Made by a program: the position numbers and the translations under genes. Shown here in pieces: positions 8,135 through 18,196 of a stretch of 64,000 nucleotides of DNA (within the stretch, counting starts at the first letter, position 1; every line of letters starts with the position of its first letter). Where the stretch lies: contig JAVKDO010000028.1 in the NCBI GenBank assembly GCA_040222235.1, forward strand, positions 1-64,000, in the 5' to 3' direction. A model generated the notes under the pieces. That model saw only the letters and a list, made by a program, of their open reading frames with translations, did no database searches and had not been told where the DNA came from. Source of the stretch: UBA6059 sp040222235. Lineage in GTDB: Bacteria; Bacteroidota; Bacteroidia; Cytophagales; Cyclobacteriaceae.

Positions 8135-8515
8135 ATGGCAGATTTAAAAGCATTCGCTGACCAGTTGGTAAACCTAACTGTTAAAGAAGTAAACGAACTT
8201 GCTGAGATTCTTAAAGACGAGTATGGTATTGAGCCTGCTGCTGCTGCTGCTCCTGTAATGGTAGCTGGCGCTGGTGGTGAAGGTGGAGATGCTGCGGAAG
8301 AGAAGTCAGCATTCGACGTAATCCTTAAAGCTCCAGGTGGAGCAAAGTTAGCTATCGTAAAGTTGGTGAAAGAGCTTACTGGTCTTGGCTTGAAGGAAGC
8401 TAAGGAATTGGTAGATGGAGCTCCTAAGGCAGTAAAAGAAGGTGTCGCTAAAGACGAAGCTGAGGCACTTAAGAAGCAACTCGAAGAAGCTGGAGCAGAA
8501 GTAGAATTGAAGTAA
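8135..8515 (+). CDS. rplL: 50S ribosomal protein L7/L12
   Basis: Flexible stalk protein that recruits translation GTPases. It is 126 residues: an N-terminal dimerisation helix pair (residues 1-30), an Ala/Gly-rich hinge (about 33-52), and the conserved C-terminal domain with KLVKELTGLGLKEAKELVD. The GC skew of the hinge produces long mirror ORFs on the other strand, which are not genes. It is followed by a hairpin before rpoB. Confidence 0.98.
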   Translation: MADLKAFADQLVNLTVKEVNELAEILKDEYGIEPAAAAAPVMVAGAGGEGGDAAEEKSAFDVILKAPGGAKLAIVKLVKELTGLGLKEAKELVDGAPKAVKEGVAKDEAEALKKQLEEAGAEVELK

Positions 8516-8554
8516 AGATATTTGGCCATTTATTCTTTAAATGGTTAATAATAC

Positions 8555-8587
8555 AAGACCTGGCCACTTTGATAGTCAGGTCTTTTC
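8555..8587 (+). terminator. Attenuator-like hairpin between rplL and rpoB
   Basis: AAGACCTG (8555-8562) pairs with CAGGTCTT (8577-8584) around a 14-base loop and is followed by TT and CCC. The T-run is short, so partial termination between rplL and rpoB, as known in E. coli, is more likely than a full stop. No new promoter box was found before rpoB. Confidence 0.55.
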
Positions 8588-8666
8588 CCGTTTGTACGTT
8601 TTAAGGTACAACCTAGTACAGAAACAGGCTTGATCAGCCTTGATTAAAAACTAAATCACAAAAGCT

Positions 8667-11600
8667 TTGGCTACACAAATTAATTCTGAAAGAATAAGTT
8701 TTTCGTCAATCAAGAAGATTCTTGATTACCCAGACTTCCTTGATGTACAGTTACAATCATTTAAGGACTTCTTTCAAATAGATACTCCCGCCGAAAAGCG
8801 TGACAATGAAGGCCTCTATAAAGTATTTATGGAGAATTTTCCTATCTCTGATTCTAGGGAAAATTACGTGCTTCAGTTTGTCGACTATACTATTGATCCA
8901 CCAAAGTACAACGTGGATGAGTGTATCGACAGAGGTCTCACATTCTCAATTCCACTGAAAGCGAAGCTTCGATTGCTTTGTAACGATGAGGATAATGAGG
9001 ATTTCGAGACGATTGAGCAGGAAGTATTCTTGGGCAATATCCCATACATGACAGAGAAAGGATCCTTTGTTATCAATGGTGCTGAAAGGATTATCGTATC
9101 TCAATTGCATAGATCACCAGGTGTATTCTTTGCACAAAGCAAGCACACCAACGGTACTACGCTATATTCTGCCAGGATTATTCCTTTCAAAGGATCTTGG
9201 ATTGAGTTTGCGACGGATGTGAATAACGTCATGTACTCTTATATTGATAGGAAAAAGAAGTTTCCTATTACTACCCTCTTGAGAGCAATTGGATGGGGAT
9301 CTGATAAGGACATTCTCGATCTATTTGGTCTTTCTGAAGAGGTAGAAGCCAGTGCTAAGAAGTTGAAGAAAGTAGTTGGTAGAAAGCTTGCTGCGCGTGT
9401 TCTTAGAACATGGACGGAAGACTTTGTTGATGAGGATACCGGAGAAGTGGTATCAATTGATCGTAATGAGGTGCTTTTTGAAAGAGATTCAGTTGTTCAG
9501 GAAGAGGATATCGAGACAATTGTAGACTCAGGGAGTGCATCGATTATTCTTCACAGAGAAGATATCAATATTGCCGACTACACGATCATCTATAATACAC
9601 TCCAGAAGGATAACTCTAATTCTGAAAAGGAGGCTGTAGAGCAGATTTATCGTCAGCTTAGAAATACTGAAGCTCCTGATGAGCAGACTGCACGCGACAT
9701 TATTCAAAGTTTATTTTTTAGTGATAAGCGATATGATCTTGGTGAAGTAGGTCGCTACAGGATCAATAAGAAATTAGGTCTTGATGTAGACTATAATGTA
9801 CGAGTGCTTACCAAGGATGATATCATCCTTATCGTTAAGCAACTCATCGGATTGATCAACTCGAAAGCTGTAGTTGATGATATTGACCACTTGAGTAATA
9901 GAAGGGTGCGTACTGTAGGTGAGCAGCTCTATTCTCAGTTTGGTGTTGGTCTTTCTCGTATGGCGAGAACGATCAAAGAAAGAATGAATGTTCGTGATAA
10001 CGAGGACTTTAAGCCAGTTGATCTGATCAACGCAAGAACCTTATCTTCAGTGATCAACTCATTCTTTGGAACGAATCAGTTGTCTCAGTTTATGGATCAA
10101 ACGAATCCTCTTTCTGAGATTACGCATAAAAGAAGAATGTCCGCATTGGGACCGGGTGGTCTTTCGCGAGAAAGAGCTGGTTTTGAGGTTAGGGACGTTC
10201 ATTATACTCACTACGGCCGTCTCTGTACTATTGAGACTCCTGAAGGTCCAAACATTGGTCTTATCTCTTCTCTTTGTGTTCACGCTAAAGTGAACGGCAT
10301 GGGCTTTATCGAAACTCCTTATCGTAAGGTAGTCGATGGTAAAGTGGATATGTCAGGTAATGTATTGTACTTGACAGCTGAAGAGGAAGATGATAACAAC
10401 ATTGCACAGGCCAATGCTCCCTTGAAGGACAATGGTGAGTTTGTCAATGACAAGGTCAAGGCAAGGTTTGAAGGTGACTTCCCCTTATTGACCGGAGAAG
10501 AGGTTCAGTACATGGATATTGCTCCTAATCAGATTGTGTCTGTTGCAGCATCTATGATTCCTTTCTTGGAGCATGATGATGCCAACCGTGCCTTGATGGG
10601 CTCTAACATGCAGCGCCAAGCTGTGCCGTTACTTCGCCCACAAGCACCGATTGTTGGTACTGGACTTGAGGCGCGTGTGGCGCTAGATTCCAGATCTTTG
10701 GTTCTAGCTCAAGGTGATGGTGAAGTAGTATATGTGGATGCAAATAAAATCGTAATAAAATACGACATGAGCGAAGAAGATGAGCTCGTGGAGTTTGATG
10801 ATGACCACCGCACCTATGATCTTGTGAAGTTTAGAAGAACTAACCAAGACACCTGTATCAACTTGAAGCCTATCGTCTTTAAGGGTGATAAAGTATTAAA
10901 GAATCAGCCTTTATGTGAAGGTTTTGCCACCGATGGTGGTGAACTAGCCTTGGGAAGAAACTTGAAAGTTGCGTTCATGCCATGGCAGGGATACAATTTT
11001 GAGGATGCTATCGTAATCTCTGAGCAAGTAGTTAGAGAGGACGTATTCACTTCTATTCACATCGATGAATTTGAACTAGAGGTACGTGATACAAAACGTG
11101 GTGAAGAAGAATTGACTTCTGAGATTCCCAATGTGAGTGAGGAAGCTGTAAGGCATCTTGATGAGCATGGAATTATTCGTATTGGTGCTGAAATCAAAGA
11201 AGGTGATATTCTGATAGGAAAGATTACTCCTAAGGGAGAAAGCGATCCTACTCCAGAAGAGAAGCTTCTGAGAGCAATATTTGGAGACAAGGCAGGTGAT
11301 GTAAAAGATGCTTCTTTGAAAGCTTCTCCATCACTACGCGGTGTAGTTATAGACACCAAGCTTTTTTCTAGACCTAAGAAGGACAAAGATCTTCGTGCTA
11401 AGTCGAAAAAAGAAGTTGAGCTACTAAAGAGTAGATATGGCAACTCTCTGAATGAGGTACGTGCTCAGATGGTTCAGAAGATCACGAACATTCTTTCTGG
11501 TAAGACTTGTCAAGGTGTGAAGCACAAATTTGGTGATGAGATCATCTCCAAAGGAGTAAAATTCAATGGTAAGAACGTCGAGGAAAATATTTTCCCTCGC

Positions 11601-12539
11601 AAGAATGTCTACCGTGATGAGAGTACATTGAATGTGCCTGAAGAGGCTAATTTGATCAGTGACTTGAACTTTGACAGCTGGACAGTTGACCCGAAAGCTA
11701 ATGCGTTGGTGACTACTTTGGTGAAGAACTACATCAAGAAGCGCAACGAGATCGCAGGTATTTTCAAAAGAGAGAGGTTCACACTTGAGGTGGGTGATGA
11801 ATTGCCAGCAGGTATCGTTCAACTAGCGAAAGTATATGTAGCCAAGAAGCGTAAGCTGAAGGTTGGAGATAAGATGGCAGGTCGTCACGGTAACAAAGGT
11901 GTTGTTGCTAAGATCGTACGTCAAGAGGACATGCCGTATCTAGAGGATGGTACTCCAGTTGATATCGTATTGAATCCACTAGGTGTGCCCTCGAGGATGA
12001 ACATCGGTCAGCTATATGAAACTGCTCTTGGATGGGCTGGATTGAAGTTGGGTAGAAAATATGCTACACCAATTTTTGATGGTGCTTCTACTGAAGAGGT
12101 ACAGGCTGAGATTACGGAAGCAGGCTTGCCTGATTTCGGTAGAACATACCTGAGCGATGGACTGACAGGTAAGCAGTTTGATCAGAAAGTAACTGTGGGT
12201 GTTATCTACATGCTGAAGCTTGGACACCTAGTTGATGACAAGATGCACGCCAGGTCTATCGGACCTTACTCATTGATCACACAGCAGCCATTGGGTGGTA
12301 AAGCTCAGTTTGGTGGCCAGCGATTTGGTGAGATGGAGGTATGGGCGCTTGAGGCCTTTGGTGCAGCACACGTGCTGCAGGAGATTCTGACCATCAAGTC
12401 GGATGATGTAATAGGAAGAGCTAAAGCATATGAAGCAATCGTAAAAGGCGAGAATATGCAGAAGCCAAATATTCCTGAATCATTCAACGTGCTGGTACAC
12501 GAACTTAGAGGGCTTGCTCTCGAAATCACTTTAGATTAA
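8667..12539 (+). CDS. rpoB: DNA-directed RNA polymerase beta subunit
   Basis: Catalytic core subunit of RNA polymerase. It is 1290 residues, close to the family length. The start is a TTG at 8667: the conserved N-terminal block ERISFSSIKKILDYPDFLDVQL begins only eight residues later, and the next in-frame ATG would delete it. The rifampicin pocket is visible near FGTNQLSQFMDQTNPLSEITHKRR, wild-type in appearance; the C-terminal block has GKAQFGGQRFGEMEVWALEA. No Shine-Dalgarno is seen. It is co-transcribed with rpoC 34 bases downstream. Confidence 0.98.
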   Translation: MATQINSERISFSSIKKILDYPDFLDVQLQSFKDFFQIDTPAEKRDNEGLYKVFMENFPISDSRENYVLQFVDYTIDPPKYNVDECIDRGLTFSIPLKAKLRLLCNDEDNEDFETIEQEVFLGNIPYMTEKGSFVINGAERIIVSQLHRSPGVFFAQSKHTNGTTLYSARIIPFKGSWIEFATDVNNVMYSYIDRKKKFPITTLLRAIGWGSDKDILDLFGLSEEVEASAKKLKKVVGRKLAARVLRTWTEDFVDEDTGEVVSIDRNEVLFERDSVVQEEDIETIVDSGSASIILHREDINIADYTIIYNTLQKDNSNSEKEAVEQIYRQLRNTEAPDEQTARDIIQSLFFSDKRYDLGEVGRYRINKKLGLDVDYNVRVLTKDDIILIVKQLIGLINSKAVVDDIDHLSNRRVRTVGEQLYSQFGVGLSRMARTIKERMNVRDNEDFKPVDLINARTLSSVINSFFGTNQLSQFMDQTNPLSEITHKRRMSALGPGGLSRERAGFEVRDVHYTHYGRLCTIETPEGPNIGLISSLCVHAKVNGMGFIETPYRKVVDGKVDMSGNVLYLTAEEEDDNNIAQANAPLKDNGEFVNDKVKARFEGDFPLLTGEEVQYMDIAPNQIVSVAASMIPFLEHDDANRALMGSNMQRQAVPLLRPQAPIVGTGLEARVALDSRSLVLAQGDGEVVYVDANKIVIKYDMSEEDELVEFDDDHRTYDLVKFRRTNQDTCINLKPIVFKGDKVLKNQPLCEGFATDGGELALGRNLKVAFMPWQGYNFEDAIVISEQVVREDVFTSIHIDEFELEVRDTKRGEEELTSEIPNVSEEAVRHLDEHGIIRIGAEIKEGDILIGKITPKGESDPTPEEKLLRAIFGDKAGDVKDASLKASPSLRGVVIDTKLFSRPKKDKDLRAKSKKEVELLKSRYGNSLNEVRAQMVQKITNILSGKTCQGVKHKFGDEIISKGVKFNGKNVEENIFPRKNVYRDESTLNVPEEANLISDLNFDSWTVDPKANALVTTLVKNYIKKRNEIAGIFKRERFTLEVGDELPAGIVQLAKVYVAKKRKLKVGDKMAGRHGNKGVVAKIVRQEDMPYLEDGTPVDIVLNPLGVPSRMNIGQLYETALGWAGLKLGRKYATPIFDGASTEEVQAEITEAGLPDFGRTYLSDGLTGKQFDQKVTVGVIYMLKLGHLVDDKMHARSIGPYSLITQQPLGGKAQFGGQRFGEMEVWALEAFGAAHVLQEILTIKSDDVIGRAKAYEAIVKGENMQKPNIPESFNVLVHELRGLALEITLD

Positions 12540-12573
12540 TTGATAGCCTGTTTCATACTTATAAGCACAAATT

Positions 12574-15500
12574 ATGGCATTCAGAAAAAATAAGAAAATC
12601 AACAATGACTTCACAAAGGTCACCATTAGCCTTGCTTCTCCTGAGTCAATTCTCGAGAGTTCGCATGGTGAGGTGACTCAGCCTGAAACCATCAACTACA
12701 GGACGTACAAGCCTGAGATGGGCGGGTTGTTTTGTGAGCGAATTTTCGGCCCTGTGAAGGACTGGGAATGTCATTGTGGAAAATATAAGAGAATCCGTTA
12801 CAAAGGTATTATTTGTGACAGATGCGGTGTTGAGGTAACGGAGAAGAAGGTTCGTAGAGAGCGTATGGGTCACATCGAGTTGGTGGTGCCTGTTGCACAT
12901 ATCTGGTACTTCAAATCGCTTCCTAACAAAATTGGATATCTACTAGGGCTTCCGACTAAGAAGCTTGATCAGATCATATACTATGAGCGTTATGCGGTAA
13001 TTCAGCCAGGTGTAAAAGAGGCTGATGGCATAGCTTCAATGGACTTTCTAACGGAAGATGAATATTTGGATATCCTTGACAAGTTGCCAAGAGAGAACCA
13101 GATGCTTGATGACGATCATCCAGATAAGTTTATCGCTAGGATGGGAGCTGAGGCGTTGGAGATGTTGCTAGCGCGAATTGAGCTTGACGACCTTTCGTAC
13201 GCATTGAGACATCAAGCGGCTACAGATACTTCTCAGCAGAGAAAAGCTGAGGCATTGAAGCGCTTGAAGGTAGTTGAAGCTTTCCGTGATGCCAGGACTA
13301 GAATTGAGAACCGACCTGAGTGGATGGTGATCAAGATGGTACCTGTGATCCCGCCGGAGCTTAGACCTCTTGTACCTTTGGATGGTGGTAGGTTCGCTAC
13401 TTCTGACCTTAACGATCTTTACAGAAGAGTAATTATTAGAAACAATCGCTTGAAGCGATTGATAGATATCAAAGCACCAGAAGTAATCCTTCGAAATGAG
13501 AAGAGAATGCTTCAGGAAGCAGTGGATTCACTATTCGATAACTCAAGAAAAGTGAATGCTGTAAGGTCTGATGGAAACAGAGCATTGAAGTCTTTGAGTG
13601 ATATGCTCAAAGGTAAGCAAGGTCGATTCCGTCAAAACCTACTAGGTAAAAGGGTTGACTATTCTGGTAGATCTGTAATTGTAGTAGGCCCTGAGCTTAA
13701 GATGCATGAGTGTGGTCTGCCTAAGGATATGGCGGCTGAGCTTTTCAAGCCATTTGTGATTAGAAAGCTTATCGAAAGGGGTATCGTAAAGACTGTTAAG
13801 TCAGCTAAGAAGATTGTTGATAGAAAAGACCCAGTAGTATGGGATATTCTTGAGAACGTATTGAAAGGACATCCGATCCTTCTCAACCGTGCGCCAACGC
13901 TTCACAGATTAGGTATTCAGGCTTTCCAGCCTAAATTGATAGAAGGTAAAGCGATCAGACTTCATCCACTAGCATGTACAGCATTCAACGCTGACTTTGA
14001 TGGTGATCAGATGGCTGTTCACGTACCGTTGGGACAGGAGGCTGTGTTAGAGGCGTCATTATTAATGCTTGCTTCTCACAACATACTTAACCCTGCCAAC
14101 GGCGCACCTATTACAGTTCCTTCACAGGATATGGTACTCGGGTTGTACTATGTAACTAAGGGAAGAAGAAGTACTGACGATCTGAAGATCGATGGTGAAG
14201 ACATGATCTTCCACAGTGCAGAAGAGGTTGTAATTGCGATGAACGAAGGTGTGGTTTCAAAACACGCCTATATCAAAGTTCGTGGTAAGGTTCGTAATGA
14301 GGCAGGTGAGCTTGAAACCAAGTTGATCGAGACAGTAGCTGGACGTGTACTTTTCAATATGCACATTCCCGAGGAGGTAGGTTACATTAACGAGCTACTA
14401 ACTAAGAAGAAGCTTCAGCAGATCATTGCAACAGTCTTTAAGATTTCGGGTATGTCAAGAACTGCTCAGTTCTTGGATGATATCAAAGAGCTTGGATTCC
14501 AGATGGCTTACAAAGGTGGGCTTTCAATGGGTCTGGCGGATATTAACATTCCCGCAGAGAAAGACATTCTAGTGGACAAGGCCAAGAAAGAAGTTGATGC
14601 CGTTTGGAACAACTACCTGATGGGCTTGATCACTGATAATGAAAGATACAATCAGGTAATTGATATCTGGACAAGGTCTAACTCTCAATTGACATCTACA
14701 TTGATGACGCAATTGGAAGAGGATCGTCAAGGATTCAATCCTATCTATATGATGATGCACTCTGGTGCTAGAGGTTCTCGAGAGCAGATTCGTCAGCTAG
14801 GTGGTATGAGAGGTTTGATGGCTAAGCCACAAAAGAACCTTCAAGGCTCAGTAGGTGAGATCATCGAAAACCCTATCCTATCCAACTTCAAAGAAGGACT
14901 TGATGTGATTGAGTATTTCATCTCTACACACGGTGCTAGAAAAGGTCTTGCAGATACGGCATTGAAAACAGCTGATGCGGGTTATTTGACTAGACGTTTG
15001 GTTGACGTGGCACAGGATGTTGTTGTCAATGAGGATGATTGCGGAACACTTCGAGGATTAGTAGTAGCTTCTTTGAAGGATAATGAAGATATAGTAGAGG
15101 CTCTTGCTGAGAGAATTCTTGGTAGAGTATCTGTACATGATATATATGATCCGATTACCGATGAAATCATAGTAGCCTCTGGTGATGAAATCACCGAGGA
15201 GATCGCTTCTCTGATAGAAGCGACTAGCATTGAGGAAGTTGAGATAAGGTCAGTACTAACCTGTGAGACCCGTCAGGGTGTTTGTGCTAAGTGTTACGGT
15301 AGAAATCTTTCTACTGGCGAGATGGCACAGATGGGCGAGTCTGTCGGTGTGATTGCAGCGCAATCCATTGGCGAGCCGGGTACTCAGCTTACACTTCGTA
15401 CATTCCACGTAGGTGGTACTGCTTCTAACATTGCGGTAGATGCTAATATCAAAGCAAAATTTGCTGGTGTAGTTGAGTTTGAAGACTTGAGAGTGATTAA

Positions 15501-16887
15501 GTCTAAGGACGCAGATGGTAATGCAGTGAATGTAGTGATGGGTCGATCTGGAGAGATTAAGATCGTAGATCCAAAGTCTAAGAAAGTGCTTATCGCTAAC
15601 AATGTGCCTTACGGTGCATTCTTGACTACTAAAGAAGGTGCGCAGGTTGAGAAGGGTGATGTCCTCTGCGATTGGGATCCTTACAATGCGGTCATCTTAT
15701 CAGAATTTGATGGTAAGGTTGAGTTCGAAGCGATCATTGACGGTATCACCTTCAAAGAGGAATCGGATGAGCAAACAGGTCACAGAGAGAAGGTAATTAT
15801 CGATTCAAAAGATAAGACAAAGAACCCTGCGATACTTATCAACGGAAAGACAGATAGTAAGGGATACAATATTCCGGTAGGGGCTCACTTGAGCGTAGAG
15901 AATGGACAGGAAACTAAAGCAGGTCAGGTACTTGTGAAGATTCCTAGACGTATTGGTAAGTCGCGAGATATTACTGGTGGTCTACCACGTGTTACTGAGC
16001 TATTTGAGGCAAGGAATCCTTCGAATCCAGCTGTAGTTAGTGAGATCGATGGTGTAGTGACATACGGTGGAATCAAGAGAGGTAATCGTGAAATTTTCAT
16101 TGAGTCTAAGGACGCTGTGAAGAAAAGATACCTCGTGCCATTATCGAAGCACATTCTGGTACAGGATAATGACTTTGTGAAAGCAGGTATGCCATTGTCT
16201 GACGGTGCGATTACACCAGCTGATATCCTATCGATCAAAGGTCCTACTGCTGTGCAGGAGTACCTTGTGAATGAGATTCAGGAAGTATATAGACTCCAGG
16301 GTGTGAAGATTAATGATAAGCACATTGAGGCGATCGTTCGTCAGATGATGCAGAAAGTCATCATTATGGATCCAGGTGATACCAGCTTTTTGCCAGGTCA
16401 AGTTGTTGACAAGTTTGTCTTCATGGAGGAGAATGATAGTATCCTTGACAACAAAGTGGTAATGGAAGCTGGCGAGTCTGAGCACTTGAAGCCAGGTCAG
16501 ATTATTTCTTCAAGAAGGTTAAGAGACGAAAACTCCAACCTAAGACGTAGAGATATGAAGATCGTAGAGGTTAGAAGTGCAGAGGCTGCAGTTTCTAAGC
16601 CTACACTTCAGGGTATTACGCAAGCATCTTTGGGTACTGAGAGTTTCATTTCTGCGGCATCCTTCCAGGAAACGACTAAAGTGCTAAGCGAAGCTTCTAT
16701 TAGAGGTAAGTCAGATCACTTGATCGGTCTTAAGGAGAATGTAATTGTGGGTCACTTGATCCCAGCAGGTACGGGTGTTCGTACATTTGAGAATGTGATC
16801 GTGGGATCTCAGGAAGAATACGATGCGCTTACTGCGAACAAAACAGAAGTATTGACTGAGTCTGCTGAGTTAGCAGAAAATGAATAG
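12574..16887 (+). CDS. rpoC: DNA-directed RNA polymerase beta' subunit
   Basis: Catalytic core subunit carrying the active-site Mg. It is 1437 residues. The N-terminal zinc site CHCGKYKRIRYKGIICDRCG is near residues 66-85. The absolutely conserved NADFDGD is near 471-477. The second zinc site (CETRQGVCAKCYG) is near 896, and the bridge/trigger region contains ARGSREQIRQLGGMRGLM. Full length with no insertions of note. It lies between rpoB and a DUF3467 gene. Confidence 0.99.
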   Translation: MAFRKNKKINNDFTKVTISLASPESILESSHGEVTQPETINYRTYKPEMGGLFCERIFGPVKDWECHCGKYKRIRYKGIICDRCGVEVTEKKVRRERMGHIELVVPVAHIWYFKSLPNKIGYLLGLPTKKLDQIIYYERYAVIQPGVKEADGIASMDFLTEDEYLDILDKLPRENQMLDDDHPDKFIARMGAEALEMLLARIELDDLSYALRHQAATDTSQQRKAEALKRLKVVEAFRDARTRIENRPEWMVIKMVPVIPPELRPLVPLDGGRFATSDLNDLYRRVIIRNNRLKRLIDIKAPEVILRNEKRMLQEAVDSLFDNSRKVNAVRSDGNRALKSLSDMLKGKQGRFRQNLLGKRVDYSGRSVIVVGPELKMHECGLPKDMAAELFKPFVIRKLIERGIVKTVKSAKKIVDRKDPVVWDILENVLKGHPILLNRAPTLHRLGIQAFQPKLIEGKAIRLHPLACTAFNADFDGDQMAVHVPLGQEAVLEASLLMLASHNILNPANGAPITVPSQDMVLGLYYVTKGRRSTDDLKIDGEDMIFHSAEEVVIAMNEGVVSKHAYIKVRGKVRNEAGELETKLIETVAGRVLFNMHIPEEVGYINELLTKKKLQQIIATVFKISGMSRTAQFLDDIKELGFQMAYKGGLSMGLADINIPAEKDILVDKAKKEVDAVWNNYLMGLITDNERYNQVIDIWTRSNSQLTSTLMTQLEEDRQGFNPIYMMMHSGARGSREQIRQLGGMRGLMAKPQKNLQGSVGEIIENPILSNFKEGLDVIEYFISTHGARKGLADTALKTADAGYLTRRLVDVAQDVVVNEDDCGTLRGLVVASLKDNEDIVEALAERILGRVSVHDIYDPITDEIIVASGDEITEEIASLIEATSIEEVEIRSVLTCETRQGVCAKCYGRNLSTGEMAQMGESVGVIAAQSIGEPGTQLTLRTFHVGGTASNIAVDANIKAKFAGVVEFEDLRVIKSKDADGNAVNVVMGRSGEIKIVDPKSKKVLIANNVPYGAFLTTKEGAQVEKGDVLCDWDPYNAVILSEFDGKVEFEAIIDGITFKEESDEQTGHREKVIIDSKDKTKNPAILINGKTDSKGYNIPVGAHLSVENGQETKAGQVLVKIPRRIGKSRDITGGLPRVTELFEARNPSNPAVVSEIDGVVTYGGIKRGNREIFIESKDAVKKRYLVPLSKHILVQDNDFVKAGMPLSDGAITPADILSIKGPTAVQEYLVNEIQEVYRLQGVKINDKHIEAIVRQMMQKVIIMDPGDTSFLPGQVVDKFVFMEENDSILDNKVVMEAGESEHLKPGQIISSRRLRDENSNLRRRDMKIVEVRSAEAAVSKPTLQGITQASLGTESFISAASFQETTKVLSEASIRGKSDHLIGLKENVIVGHLIPAGTGVRTFENVIVGSQEEYDALTANKTEVLTESAELAENE

Positions 16888-16892
16888 TACTC

Positions 16893-17213
16893 ATGGATAA
16901 GGAAGAGAAGAAAAAACAGAACCAGTTAAACATAGAACTACCTGAGGAAATAGCCGAAGGTGTCTATGCCAATCTGGCGATGATTGCTCATTCCAATAGT
17001 GAGTTCGTCGTGGATTTCATTAGACTTATGCCTGGTGTACCCAAGGCTAAAGTCAAGTCAAGAGTTGTTCTTACACCTGAGCATGCAAAGCGTTTGTTGC
17101 AGGCGTTGGAGGACAATGTAAACAAGTATGAAGATACGTTTGGGCCTATCAAACAGGTCGACGAATCTCCAAAGTTCCCGTTGAATTTTGGAGGGACAGT
17201 CGGAGAGGCCTAA
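16893..17213 (+). CDS. DUF3467 domain protein
   Basis: 106 residues, function unknown. The sequence LNIELPEEIAEGVYANLAMIAHSNSEFVVDF and the following PGVPKAKVKSRVVLTPEHAKRLLQAL fit DUF3467, a small family that I recall being found next to rpoC in Bacteroidota. It begins 5 bases after the rpoC stop and is followed by a terminator, so it is the last gene of the secE-rpoC transcript. A role connected with RNA polymerase is only suggested by this position. Confidence 0.85.
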   Translation: MDKEEKKKQNQLNIELPEEIAEGVYANLAMIAHSNSEFVVDFIRLMPGVPKAKVKSRVVLTPEHAKRLLQALEDNVNKYEDTFGPIKQVDESPKFPLNFGGTVGEA

Positions 17214-17235
17214 TGTCATTCGTGATAGATATATT

Positions 17236-17284
17236 AAATAGGGATTGAGAAATTTTGAAGTGAATTGCTTAATCCCTATTTTTG
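17236..17284 (+). terminator. Terminator after rpoC-DUF3467
   Basis: AAATAGGGATT (17236-17246) pairs perfectly with AATCCCTATTT (17271-17281) around a 24-base loop, followed by TTG. The 3' arm is also the -7 box of the next promoter. Confidence 0.7.
17255..17284 (+). promoter_or_regulatory. Promoter of rpsL-rpsG-fusA-rpsJ, embedded in the terminator
   Basis: A TTG at 17255-17257 lies 19 bases before TATTTTTG (17277-17284), an exact TAnnTTTG box. The -33 element is in the loop, and the -7 box overlaps the 3' arm and T-run, of the preceding terminator. rpsL starts about 40 bases downstream. Confidence 0.75.
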
Positions 17285-17325
17285 CGTTCCAATTTTCGTA
17301 AGGTTAGAAAAATAATAGTTTATAA

Positions 17326-17706
17326 ATGCCTACTATACAGCAATTAGTAAAGAAAGGAAGGAAGAAGCTTACTTCTAAGTCAAAGTCTCCTGCTCTGGAT
17401 TCTTGTCCGCAGCGTCGAGGTGTTTGCACTAGGGTGTACACCACCACACCAAAGAAGCCAAACTCAGCAATGAGAAAGGTAGCTAGGGTGAGATTGACTA
17501 ATGGTAAAGAAGTGAATGCTTACATTCCTGGTGAAGGTCACAACTTGCAGGAGCACTCTATTGTCCTCATCAGAGGTGGTAGGGTAAAGGATCTTCCAGG
17601 TGTGAGATATCACATCATCAGGGGTGCACTCGATACTGCTGGTGTTAGTGGTCGTACACAGAGAAGATCTAAGTATGGTGCTAAGAGACCTAAGGATAAG
17701 AAATAG
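17326..17706 (+). CDS. rpsL: 30S ribosomal protein S12
   Basis: Decoding-centre protein and streptomycin-resistance locus. It is 126 residues and contains the conserved loops TTPKKPNSAMRKVARVRLTN and GGRVKDLPGVRYH; the lysines that mutate to give streptomycin resistance look wild-type. First gene of the str unit. Confidence 0.99.
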   Translation: MPTIQQLVKKGRKKLTSKSKSPALDSCPQRRGVCTRVYTTTPKKPNSAMRKVARVRLTNGKEVNAYIPGEGHNLQEHSIVLIRGGRVKDLPGVRYHIIRGALDTAGVSGRTQRRSKYGAKRPKDKK

Positions 17707-17715
17707 TAAAAGAAG

Positions 17716-18183
17716 ATGAGAAAAGCTAAACCAAAGAAAAGATATATTCTTCCGGATCCTGTATATAAGGATACGTTGGTTACCCAGTTTGTAAATAACC
17801 TTATGATTACTGGTAAGAAGAGCCTCGCGTTCTCAATTTTCTATGATGCCGTTAACCTTGTTGAAGAGAGAACAAAGGAGAATGGTGTAGAAACTTGGAA
17901 GAAAGCCTTGGGTAACGTTATGCCTTCTGTTGAGGTGAAAAGTAGACGTGTAGGTGGTGCTACTTTCCAGGTTCCCTTGGAAGTGAGACCAGACAGAAAA
18001 GTTGCTCTAGGTATGAAGTGGTTGATCAAGTATTCTCGAATGAGAGGAGAGAAGACCATCGTAGAGAGATTGGCCGGAGAGATAGTAGCCGCGTCGAAAG
18101 GGGAAGGAGCTGCTGTCAAGAAGAAAGACGATACTCATCGTATGGCAGACGCCAACAAAGCATTCTCACACTTCAGATTTTAA
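17716..18183 (+). CDS. rpsG: 30S ribosomal protein S7
   Basis: Assembly initiator of the 30S head. It is 155 residues with the usual MRKAKPKKRYILPDPVY start and the RRVGGATFQVPLEVRPDRK RNA-binding beta-hairpin. It starts 9 bases after rpsL and precedes fusA. Confidence 0.98.
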   Translation: MRKAKPKKRYILPDPVYKDTLVTQFVNNLMITGKKSLAFSIFYDAVNLVEERTKENGVETWKKALGNVMPSVEVKSRRVGGATFQVPLEVRPDRKVALGMKWLIKYSRMRGEKTIVERLAGEIVAASKGEGAAVKKKDDTHRMADANKAFSHFRF

Positions 18184-18196
18184 TTTTCAGTAACTA

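Noticed and set aside
8119..8529. 136-residue - strand frame opposite rplL
   Set aside because: Ala/Ser-rich shadow caused by the L7/L12 codon pattern; no promoter or homology.
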